Source: Aureimonas sp. AU20 | GTDB taxonomy: Bacteria; Pseudomonadota; Alphaproteobacteria; Rhizobiales; Rhizobiaceae | Assembly: GCF_001442755.1 (NCBI RefSeq) | Contig: NZ_CP006367.1 | Coordinates: forward strand, 2,480,001-2,544,000 | Length of the DNA: 64,000 bases | Direction of reading: 5' to 3' | Shown here: positions 56,745-64,000 of the stretch, in pieces | Layout of the letters: each line of letters opens with the position of its first letter | How positions within the stretch are numbered: the stretch's first letter is position 1 | The notes under the pieces: generated by a model | Database searches by the model: none | Seen by the model: the letters and a program-made list of their open reading frames with translations, nothing else | Told to the model about the DNA's origin: nothing | Program-made: the position numbers and the translations under genes

Positions 56745-57989
56745 ATGGCTTCCGAATCTCGAAGAAGCGTTTTCGGCCAACGGTCGGCCCCGCACACGAT
56801 CGTCATCGCGCGTGGCGATAAGATCCGGCACTGGACCGTACGGCCGTGGCTTCTGGGCTCCGGCATCGGCCTCCTGGGTCTGACGCTGACAGGAAGCCTC
56901 GCACTCGCCGGCGCCTATCTCTTCAACGACAACATCGTGGCCGCGCTTCTGGCGCGCGAAGTCAAGGTGACCAATGCCTATGAAGAGCGTATGGGCGCGC
57001 TGCGCAACGAGATCGACCGGCTGAAGACCGGCCAGACCAAGGTCCGTGATACCGTTGCCGCGCAGGTTCAGGACCTTCTCAGCCAGCAGGCGGAACTGAC
57101 CGATCGCTTCCAGCAATTGCAGCCGCTCCTTGAAAAGGCGCAAGGCATGGGCGTCCTCGCCCCCGCCGAAAAGGCCACCAAGGAAGACGAGCATCCGGCC
57201 CCCGCCGAAACGAACGCAAAAGCGGAGACCGCCAAGCCGTCCGCCGGCGACCTCATGGAGGATATCAGCGCCCTCCCCCTGCGCCACACGGATGTCACGC
57301 AGATCGCCGATCTCGTTCTACCGACCATTCGGCGGTCCGTCAGCATGGTCAGCGACGAGCAGACCAGCACGATCGCCGAACTCACACGCACGGCACAGGA
57401 GCGCGTCGGCCGTCTCGCGGGCGTTTTGGGTTCGATCGGCATTCGAACCGACGAGACGAATTCCGCGATGGGCGGACCCTTCATTCCCGCCGACGGCGAC
57501 CTGTCCTTCGGAGAGAGCCTGAACTTGCTCGACCAGACTCTGCGCGCCTATGACGATCTTCGGACCCGCTCGGCGCGAATGCCGCTGGCCGATCCTCTCC
57601 CCGGCGCCACGATCAGTTCGACATTCGGCGTCCGCCCCGACCCCTTCTTTCGGCGTGCGGCGCTCCACAGCGGCGTCGATCTCGCCGCGCCGAGCGGCAC
57701 TCTGGTCAAGGCGACGGCCAGCGGCAAGGTCGTGTCCGCTGGCGAGGCGGGCGGCTACGGCAACATGATCGAGATCGATCACGGCAATGGCTTCAGCACC
57801 CGCTATGCGCATCTGTCGCAGATCGACGTTTCGGTAGGCGATCGGATCAAGGCGGGACAGGCGATTGGCCGCGTCGGCAGCACGGGACGCAGCACCGGCT
57901 CGCATCTCCATTATGAGGTGCGGACGAACGAGGTGCCGGTCGATCCCGAGCGCTACATCCGCGTCGGCCACAAGCTGGCCAAGCTGTAG
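56745..57989 (+). CDS. M23-family peptidoglycan endopeptidase, membrane-anchored
   Basis: 414 residues. A single membrane span (LLGSGIGLLGLTLTGSLALAGAYLF) is followed by a coiled coil (about 85-135) and an Ala/Pro/Glu-rich linker. The C-terminal LytM domain has zinc ligands in ALHSGVDLAAPSG and SHLHYEVR, with YGNMIEIDHGNGFSTRYAHLS between. All four expected His/Asp ligands are present, so it is likely active. The ATG at 56745 has GGAG ten bases upstream; a TTG at 56724 is the alternative. Confidence 0.9.
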   Translation: MASESRRSVFGQRSAPHTIVIARGDKIRHWTVRPWLLGSGIGLLGLTLTGSLALAGAYLFNDNIVAALLAREVKVTNAYEERMGALRNEIDRLKTGQTKVRDTVAAQVQDLLSQQAELTDRFQQLQPLLEKAQGMGVLAPAEKATKEDEHPAPAETNAKAETAKPSAGDLMEDISALPLRHTDVTQIADLVLPTIRRSVSMVSDEQTSTIAELTRTAQERVGRLAGVLGSIGIRTDETNSAMGGPFIPADGDLSFGESLNLLDQTLRAYDDLRTRSARMPLADPLPGATISSTFGVRPDPFFRRAALHSGVDLAAPSGTLVKATASGKVVSAGEAGGYGNMIEIDHGNGFSTRYAHLSQIDVSVGDRIKAGQAIGRVGSTGRSTGSHLHYEVRTNEVPVDPERYIRVGHKLAKL

Positions 57990-58007
57990 ACGCACTCTCC
58001 CGTACAC

Positions 58008-58050
58008 ATCAAAAAGCCCCACCCGGGTCGACCGGGCGGGGCTTTTTGAT
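58008..58050. terminator. strong bidirectional terminator between M23 gene and prfB
   Basis: ATCAAAAAGCCCC (58008-58020) pairs with GGGGCTTTTTGAT (58038-58050), with a further CCCGG/CCGGG inner stem. T-runs exist on both strands. It serves the M23 gene and prfB, whose stop is 20 bases away. Confidence 0.93.
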
Positions 58051-58070
58051 TTGATGGGCCGCAGGTCTGA

Positions 58071-59199
58071 TCAGTCGAGATCGGCCACGTCGACATCGCC
58101 GCCGAACACGCGCTGGGCCAGCGCCGCTTCGATGAACAGGTCGAGGCTGCCGTCTAGCACCTGCTGCGGGCTGGTGCTTTCCACGCCCGTCCGCATGTCC
58201 TTCACCAGCTGATAGGGCTGGAGGACATAGGACCGGATCTGGTGGCCCCAGCCAATATCCGTCTTGGAAGCGGCGGCGGCGTTCGCCTTCTCCTCCTGCT
58301 TGCGCAGTTCTTCTTCGTAAAGGCGCGCGCGCAGCATGTTCCAGGCCGTGGCGCGGTTCTTGTGCTGGGAGCGCTCGCTCTGGCACTGAACCACGATGCC
58401 GGTCGCGATATGCGTGATGCGCACCGCCGAGTCGGTCGTGTTGACGTGCTGTCCACCCGCGCCCGAGGCGCGATAGGTGTCGATGCGCACATCGCCTTCG
58501 TTGACGTCGATCTCGATCGAATCGTCCACGACGGGATAAACCCAGACCGACGCGAAGGACGTGTGCCGGCGCGCCTGGCTGTCATAGGGCGAGATGCGGA
58601 CGAGACGGTGAACGCCCGACTCGACCTTCATCTTGCCATAGGCATTGTGGCCCTTGAGCAGGATCGTGGCGGACTTGATGCCCGCTTCTTCGCCGGAATT
58701 CTGCTCGAGCACCTCGACCTTCATTCGGGTGCGCTCACCCCATCGCATATACATGCGCAGAAGCATGGACGCCCAGTCCTGGCTTTCCGTGCCGCCGGCG
58801 CCGGAATGGATTTCGACATAGGTGTCGTTCGCATCCACTTCGCCGGACAGGAGAGCGTCGATCTGACGTTCTGCGACATCCTTCTGGAGCGCCTTGATGG
58901 CGTTCTCGGCCTCGGTCACGATCGACTCGTCATCTTCCTCCTCGCCCATGGCGATGAGTTCGATGTTGTCGGCGAGACCGCGCTCGATGGTCAGGATGCC
59001 GTTCACGCCGGAATCGAGACGCTGGCGCTCCTTCATCAGGCGCTGCGCTTCCTGCGGGTCGTTCCAGATCGTGGGATCTTCGGCGGCCGCGTTCAGCCGA
59101 TCGAGTTCGCGGAGGGACTGATCCCAGTCAAAGATGCCTCCTCAGCAGGCTTACGGCCTGCTGGATTTCGTCGACAATGGATTGGATCTCGGCACGCAT
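58071..59199 (-). CDS. prfB: peptide chain release factor 2, +1 programmed frameshift
   Basis: 375 residues after frameshifting. Translation starts at ATG 59197-59199 and reads 23 codons (MRAEIQSIVDEIQQAVSLLR to RHL) to an in-frame TGA at 59128-59130. The site is AGGAGG, CAT, CTT TGA C, as in E. coli. A +1 slip at CTT continues with DWDQSLRELDRLN. The catalytic GGQ is in ASGAGGQHVN; the recognition tripeptide reads SPY instead of SPF. RF2 ends translation at UGA and UAA, so low RF2 raises its own synthesis. It lies 86 bases after mrcA. Confidence 0.95.
59127..59142 (-). promoter_or_regulatory. prfB: prfB recoding site
   Basis: Minus-strand AGGAGG (59137-59142), three bases, then CTT TGA C (59133-59127). 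The internal Shine-Dalgarno sits at the tight spacing that promotes +1 slippage on CUU U. Confidence 0.95.
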
Positions 59200-59285
59200 G
59201 CCGTTTCCCTCGCTTTGAAAAAGGATTGGAATGGCGCGGACCATAGGGACCGCGTCAGGGCATGTAAAGCTTGGATGACGCCGGC

Positions 59286-61727
59286 CTAGAACAGGCCGCC
59301 CGCCCCCGACACGATGGCCTGCTGCGCCTCGGCCGGCAGAGGTTCGGCCGCCGCGCTCGGCCCCGAACTGCCCGCACCGATGACCTGATAGACGTTGGAC
59401 GGCCCCGTTCCTGGCTTGAAGGCCTCGATGATCGCGTCCTTCGAGCCGGGATCGGCGGCCATGCCGGTGCGCTTGTCCACCGCGATCTGCGTCATGCCTT
59501 CGGGAATGCGGAAGTCGGCGACAGGCTTGCCCTTGATGGCATCCTTCATGAAGTCCACAAAGACCGGCGCGGCGAAGCCGCCGCCCGTGCTCCCATGCCC
59601 CAGCGGCTGCGGATTGTCGTAGCCGAGATAGACACCGGTCACGAGGTCCGGCGTAAAGCCGACGAACCAGGCGTCCTTCTCGTCGTTCGTGGTGCCGGTC
59701 TTGCCGGCAGCGGGCACGCCGAGTTCCTTGACGACGGTCGCCGTGCCGCGCTGCACGACGCCTTCCATCATGGAGGTGATCTGGTAGGCCGTCATCGGGT
59801 CGAGAACCTGCTGGCGATCGTCCACGAGCTCAGGCTCGGCCTGATCGGACCAACCCGCCGCGTTGCAGTCTTCGCAGCGGCGATTGTCGTGCTTGTAGAC
59901 CGTGCGGCCGTAGCGATCCTGCACGCGGTCGATCAGCGATGGCTCGATCGAGCGTCCGCCATTGGCCATCACCGAATAGGCCGAGACCATGCGCATGACC
60001 GTCGTCTCGCCCGAGCCGAGCGCCATCGGCAGATAGGGCAGCATCTTGTCGTAAATGCCGAAACGCTCGGCATATTCGGCGACGAGCTTCATGCCCATGT
60101 CCTGGGCGAGGCGCACGGTCATCAGGTTGCGGCTCTTCTCGATGCCGGTGCGCAGCGTCGAAGGACCGGCGAACTCGCCGCCGTAGTTCTTCGGTTCCCA
60201 ATAGCCGCCCGTGCCATCCGCGATCGAGATCGGCGCGTCGAGAATCACCGAAGCGGGCGTGTAGCCATTGTCGAGCGCCGCCGCGTAGACGATCGGCTTG
60301 AAGGAGGAGCCCGGCTGGCGATAGGCCTGCGTGGCGCGGTTGAACTCCGACTGCGAATAGGAAAAACCGCCGACCATGGCCATGACGCGGCCGGTGTGCG
60401 GGTCCATGGCGACGAGCGCGCCTTGCACCTTCGGCGGCTGGCGCAGGCGATAGCCGCCGTCCGGCTTCTTCTCGACATAGACCACGTCGCCGCGCTGAAG
60501 GACGCGGTCGGCTGTCTTCACCGAAACGCGGCGTCCGTCCTGCACGGTTTGCAACGCCCAGCGCATGTCGGCCAGCGCGATCTCGCCCATCTCGCGCTCC
60601 GGACCGCGCCGGCCCGAGGCCAGCTTTTCCGGCTGCAAGCCGATATTGACCGCGTTGGCATCCGCCGTGAGCACCACGGCCAGACGCCATTCGGGCACGT
60701 CGGACATCGCTTCGATATCACCGATGGGCGTCGCCCAGTCGTTGCCGAGTTCGACGGTTTTGACCGGCCCCCGGAAGCCCTTGGCCTGATCGTACTGGAT
60801 CAACGCCTGTTGCAGGGCGTGGCGCGCCTCGATCTGCATGTGCGGGTCGATCGTGGTGCGAACCGAGAGACCGCCCTCGTAGAGCGCGTTCATGCCGTAG
60901 CGCGAGATGATATCGCGACGGACCTCTTCGGTGAAATACTCGGCCGAGGGGACATAGGCGCTGCTGGAGCGCGTCTTGATGCCGAGCGGCTTGGCGATGG
61001 CCTCGTTGGCCTCGTCCTGTGTAATGAACCCGTTTTCCGCCATACGCTGGATGACCCAGTTGCGACGGCCGATCGCCTCGTCCGGATTGCGGAACGGGTT
61101 GTAGTTCTCCGGCGCCTTGGGCAGCGCGGCGAGATAGGCGACCTCCTGAATCTCCAGTTCGTTCACCGACTTGTCGAAATAGGACAAGGACGCGGCGGCC
61201 ACGCCATAGGAGCCGAGACCGAGATAGATCTCGTTGAGATAGAGCTCGAGGATGCGGTCCTTCGAATAGGCCTGCTCGATGCGCAGCGATAGGATGGCTT
61301 CCTTGACCTTGCGCTCCATCGAGCGCTCGTTGGTCAGGAGGAAGTTCTTGGCAACCTGCTGGGTGATGGTGGAGCCGCCCTGCATCGGGCCGCCCTTGAC
61401 GAAGACCATGGCGGCGCGGCCGATGCCTTCCAGATCGACGCCATGGTGCTCGTAGAAATTCTTGTCCTCGGCCGAGAGGAAGGCGTTCTTCAATCGGGAG
61501 GGAATGGCCTGGATCGGCAGGTAGAGCCGGCGCTGCTTGGCATACTCGGCCATCAGGCCGCCGTCCGACGCATGAACGCGCGTCATCACAGGCGGCTCGT
61601 ATTTCTCAAGCACCTGATAGTCGGGCAGGTCCTCACTCATCTTCGCGACATAAAGGCCGGCGCCGCCGGCGCCAATCAGCGCCAGCACCGATCCGATGCC
61701 GAAGAAGTAGCCGAGCAGTCTGATCAT
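59286..61727 (-). CDS. mrcA: penicillin-binding protein 1A
   Basis: 813 residues. An N-terminal membrane span is followed by the GT51 transglycosylase with AEDKNFYEHHGVD and GGSTITQQVAKNF. The transpeptidase has SxxK in QPGSSFKP, SxN in KSRNLMTV and KTG in AGKTGTTNDEKD, all intact. It polymerises and cross-links peptidoglycan. A cysteine pair (CEDC) lies in a loop near 627. The ATG at 61725-61727 has AGGG six bases upstream. Confidence 0.96.
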   Translation of the reverse strand: MIRLLGYFFGIGSVLALIGAGGAGLYVAKMSEDLPDYQVLEKYEPPVMTRVHASDGGLMAEYAKQRRLYLPIQAIPSRLKNAFLSAEDKNFYEHHGVDLEGIGRAAMVFVKGGPMQGGSTITQQVAKNFLLTNERSMERKVKEAILSLRIEQAYSKDRILELYLNEIYLGLGSYGVAAASLSYFDKSVNELEIQEVAYLAALPKAPENYNPFRNPDEAIGRRNWVIQRMAENGFITQDEANEAIAKPLGIKTRSSSAYVPSAEYFTEEVRRDIISRYGMNALYEGGLSVRTTIDPHMQIEARHALQQALIQYDQAKGFRGPVKTVELGNDWATPIGDIEAMSDVPEWRLAVVLTADANAVNIGLQPEKLASGRRGPEREMGEIALADMRWALQTVQDGRRVSVKTADRVLQRGDVVYVEKKPDGGYRLRQPPKVQGALVAMDPHTGRVMAMVGGFSYSQSEFNRATQAYRQPGSSFKPIVYAAALDNGYTPASVILDAPISIADGTGGYWEPKNYGGEFAGPSTLRTGIEKSRNLMTVRLAQDMGMKLVAEYAERFGIYDKMLPYLPMALGSGETTVMRMVSAYSVMANGGRSIEPSLIDRVQDRYGRTVYKHDNRRCEDCNAAGWSDQAEPELVDDRQQVLDPMTAYQITSMMEGVVQRGTATVVKELGVPAAGKTGTTNDEKDAWFVGFTPDLVTGVYLGYDNPQPLGHGSTGGGFAAPVFVDFMKDAIKGKPVADFRIPEGMTQIAVDKRTGMAADPGSKDAIIEAFKPGTGPSNVYQVIGAGSSGPSAAAEPLPAEAQQAIVSGAGGLF

Positions 61728-61917
61728 CGTGACCCTATCGCCTGCATTTCAGGATGCGCCCGAACAGCGCGACACGACTCGCCCGGTCTCGAACCTGCGA
61801 TCGCCTCGTGCACCCTTGCGTTCAAGGTTCGGACTTTCTTCATAAATGAGGCGCCCCGATGTTGCGAGGCGCCATTGCCGATCCGTTGTGGCAAATGCAT
61901 CACGCGCCCCGGTAGCG

Positions 61918-63096
61918 TCAATTCGATCCGCGCTGATCCACAATCGATCGATGCCGGGAAAACGCCTCGATGGAGCGCGCCAGGATCGAGGCGACCTTCT
62001 TCTGCCACTCAGGGGACGTCAGAAGCTTCTCCTCCTCATCGTTCGACAGATAGCCCATCTCCACCAGGACCGAGGGCACGTCGGGCGCCCGAAGCACGCG
62101 GAAGCCAGCCGATCGCTTGGGATTGTTGATGAGGCTGACGCCACCGGTCTTGAGTTCGCCGACGAGGCTGAGCGCGAAATGCTCTGAGAAGCCTTCCGTT
62201 TCCTGCCGCACGAGATCGACCAGAATGTCGTGGATCTCCGGCGCGTCCTGATCCCACTCGGCACCGGCGAAGCGATCGGCCGAGTTTTCGCTTTCGGCGA
62301 GTTCGCGCGCCAGCCCGTCCGACGCCTTTTCCGACAGCGTGTAGACCGTCGCGCCGCGCAGATCCTTGAAGCGAATGGAGTCGGCATGAAGCGACACGAA
62401 CAGGCCGGCCTTGGCGCGGCGGGCGATCGCCGCGCGCTCGTTCAGCGGAATGAACGTGTCGTCCTCGCGCGTCATCTCGACCTTGATGTTGGGGAAAGCG
62501 GACAGCGCCTCGCGCAGCGCGAGGCCGAAGGCGAGATTCACCGCCTTCTCCTCCGTACCCTTCTCGCCCGTCGCACCCCGGTCCACCCCGCCATGGCCGG
62601 GATCGATCACCACGACGAAGGGTCCGGACGGCGCGGGGGCGCCATGCGCAGCGGGCGAGACGTCGCGCGCCCGCGCCGCCACGGTGAAGTCCGCTTCCTT
62701 GCCCTTTGCGAGCGTCAGGGAGATGCGCGTCTTGCCGTCTTCGCGCTTCAACTCGACATCGGGGCGCACGGGGCCCTTCAGCTCCATCAGCAGGCGATAG
62801 CGATTGGGGCCGGCCAGCCCTTGCTTGATCGAGCGAACGAAGCGCGCGCTCTTTACGTCCGGCAAGACAGCCGCCGAAAGCGCATCGTCGAGATCGAGCG
62901 TCAGCCGGAAAGGTTTCTTGAGCGCCAGAAGCTGCGGATCGGCGGCACCATCGAGTTCCACAACGAGATGATCCGCCTCCCCTTCGCTGGTGATCCGAAT
63001 CGAGGTGACGACCGAGGGATCGGCGGCGCGCGCCGCAACCGGGCCGGCGAGAAGAAGGAGACCGAGAGCGGCCAGGCAGACAAGAATTCGGGACAT
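61918..63096 (-). CDS. N-acetylmuramoyl-L-alanine amidase with AMIN domain
   Basis: 392 residues. A signal peptide (LVCLAALGLLLLAGPVAARAA) leads to an AMIN septal-targeting domain (about 28-130), then Amidase_3 with VIDPGHGGVDRGATG, a zinc Glu in the EKAVNLAFG region, SLHADS and VLVEMGYLSN. It cleaves stem peptides from glycan for cell separation, as in AmiC. The ATG at 63094-63096 gives a proper signal peptide. It heads the amidase-mrcA-prfB run and diverges from rne. Confidence 0.92.
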   Translation of the reverse strand: MSRILVCLAALGLLLLAGPVAARAADPSVVTSIRITSEGEADHLVVELDGAADPQLLALKKPFRLTLDLDDALSAAVLPDVKSARFVRSIKQGLAGPNRYRLLMELKGPVRPDVELKREDGKTRISLTLAKGKEADFTVAARARDVSPAAHGAPAPSGPFVVVIDPGHGGVDRGATGEKGTEEKAVNLAFGLALREALSAFPNIKVEMTREDDTFIPLNERAAIARRAKAGLFVSLHADSIRFKDLRGATVYTLSEKASDGLARELAESENSADRFAGAEWDQDAPEIHDILVDLVRQETEGFSEHFALSLVGELKTGGVSLINNPKRSAGFRVLRAPDVPSVLVEMGYLSNDEEEKLLTSPEWQKKVASILARSIEAFSRHRSIVDQRGSN

Positions 63097-63663
63097 GCGA
63101 AAGCGAACCGGGCGTCTGGCAATGGTGATAAAGCCGTTCGTAACGGCCCAACATGGCGGGGAACTGCCTCTTTGAGAGGCTTGGCCCTTGTTTAGGCGCG
63201 TTCCACACCATAAAAGCAGAAGTGGGGCTACCGCGTCGATCGCTGAGTGGCTTCGCGACCGATCGGGACGGATGACATCGTCCGTCCGATCGAGACGCGT
63301 AGCCGACTTGCACGTTGCGCCATCTTGCACGGTGCGATCGTGCGCGACGAGCCCCCGGCAAATTCTCTCCGTCCGATTCCTATCGGCGGAACAGCATCAT
63401 ACGGACCGGCCACAAGGTCGAACGTATGTCTTTTCATCGGCCGACGAAACGGCCACCAGTTGTTGCAGGTCGCGTGCGCGTGTCGTCAGCATTTTTTCAA
63501 TCCCGGATAGACCGCCTCCTGATTGGACGGGCGAAGCATCCTTTGACCGGGATCTTGCTGGCTCCGAACCGCACGGCGCCTGAGGGCCCACCCTTCCCGA
63601 TTTTTCAACCGGCGCGGCGCGTCGGACCGTCCGGCGGGGTCAGGGTCTCGGAGTTGAGATTCC
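63097..63663. other. long intergenic/leader region between amidase and rne
   Basis: 567 bp without a convincing gene. GATCGGGACGGA (63261-63272) pairs with TCCGTCCGATC (63281-63291) with one bulge, a strong hairpin. CTTGCACG is repeated at 63307-63314 and 63324-63331, 17 bp apart. A T-rich patch lies near 63491-63497. It likely holds both promoters and a long rne leader; RNase E genes often have structured leaders used for autoregulation. I cannot place boxes with confidence. Confidence 0.5.
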
Positions 63664-64000
63664 ATGGCAAACAAGATGCTGATCGATGCGTCGCATCCCG
63701 AAGAAACCCGGGTCGTCGTCGTCAAAGGTAACCGGATCGAGGAATTCGATTTCGAGTCCGAACACAAGAAGCAGATCAAAGGCAATATCTATCTGGCGAA
63801 AGTGACGCGGGTCGAACCCTCGTTGCAGGCCGCCTTCGTTGAGTACGGCGGCAACCGGCACGGTTTCCTCGCCTTCAGCGAAATCCATCCCGACTACTAC
63901 CAGATTCCCGTCGCCGACCGCCGCGCGCTGGTCGAGGACGAACTCGCCCGCGCGGCCGAGGAAGAGGACGAGCTGGAGCGCAAGCCCGCTCGCGAGAGCC
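63664..64000 (+). CDS. rne: ribonuclease E/G, N-terminal part (runs off the window)
   Basis: The first 112 residues (MANKMLIDASHPEETRVVVV onward) match the RNase E/G start. They include the S1-domain beginning GNIYLAKVTRVEPSLQAAFVEYGGNRHGFLAFSEI. The long acidic insertion after RRALVEDE is typical of the alphaproteobacterial RNase E S1 region. The enzyme starts mRNA decay and processes stable RNAs. GGAG lies about ten bases before the ATG. The facing rne/amidase-mrcA-prfB arrangement is standard for the order. Confidence 0.93.
   Translation, partial: MANKMLIDASHPEETRVVVVKGNRIEEFDFESEHKKQIKGNIYLAKVTRVEPSLQAAFVEYGGNRHGFLAFSEIHPDYYQIPVADRRALVEDELARAAEEEDELERKPARES

Noticed and set aside
58071..59199. 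prfB as a frameshifted pseudogene
   Set aside because: The break coincides with the exact recoding signal AGGAGG-N3-CTTTGAC, and the rest is intact.
59271..61292. A 673-residue open frame antisense to mrcA
   Set aside because: It follows the third-position pattern of the real gene on the other strand. It has no domain or ribosome site, and mrcA has all its catalytic motifs.

Overview
The window is about 64 kb of GC-rich chromosomal DNA from an alphaproteobacterium. It is most probably of the order Hyphomicrobiales (Rhizobiales), and perhaps near Aurantimonadaceae, but I can only argue the order with any force. The evidence is gene order and gene form: fused ispDF followed by cinA; dusB-ntrB-ntrC-ntrY-ntrX-trkA-hfq-hflX; dacA-tmk-holB-metG-tatD-MBL; nifS-sufBCDS-sufT-sufA; rne facing amidase-mrcA-prfB. 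The LexA-type sites (GAAC-N7-GAAC) and the CTTG(A/T)C-17-TATG-like promoters also fit. I see no insertion sequence, prophage, CRISPR array, integron or tRNA/rRNA gene. This is core genome, and I found no convincing new multi-gene system.

Layout. 1-1767: end of a RatA/COQ10-like gene, then cinA and ispDF on the minus strand. 1919-12462: a long plus-strand block of dusB, the two nitrogen-sensing two-component pairs NtrBC and NtrYX, trkA, hfq and hflX. 12525-23584: minus-strand genes mazG, an MBL hydrolase, tatD, metG, holB, tmk, dacA, rlpA, tgt and queA (mRNA maturation, tRNA modification and charging, replication, cell wall). 23597-28363: two tandem cyclophilins, coaD, a possible small membrane protein on the other strand, and gyrA. 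28748-33083: marC, and ssb and uvrA diverging from one LexA site. 33087-36624: nnr, then glnB-glnA. 36697-42206: an alpha/beta hydrolase, parE (whose promoter carries a second LexA-like site), a secreted protein and a DEAD-box helicase. 42354-49489: the Suf iron-sulfur assembly operon. 49686-57989: a small hydrolase, tyrS, a large AsmA-like protein, bcp, a ferritin-like DUF455 protein and an M23 peptidase. 58071-64000: prfB with its programmed frameshift, mrcA, an amidase and the start of rne.

How the genes work together. NtrBC/NtrYX with GlnB and GlnA form a nitrogen-control set, split over two loci 24 kb apart. RlpA, DacA, MrcA, the amidase and the M23 protein cover peptidoglycan synthesis and remodelling. 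Ssb, UvrA and perhaps ParE look SOS-linked. Nearly every convergent gene pair is separated by a hairpin, several of them bidirectional terminators.

The points most worth a second look are: a DacA whose SxN and KTG motifs are both altered; a Tgt that lacks three of its four expected zinc ligands; possible leaderless transcripts for dusB and ntrY; a LexA-like site over the parE -35 box; a TTG-initiated gyrA; and several perfect palindromes in promoters (nnr/glnB, DEAD-box helicase, nifS/hydrolase).
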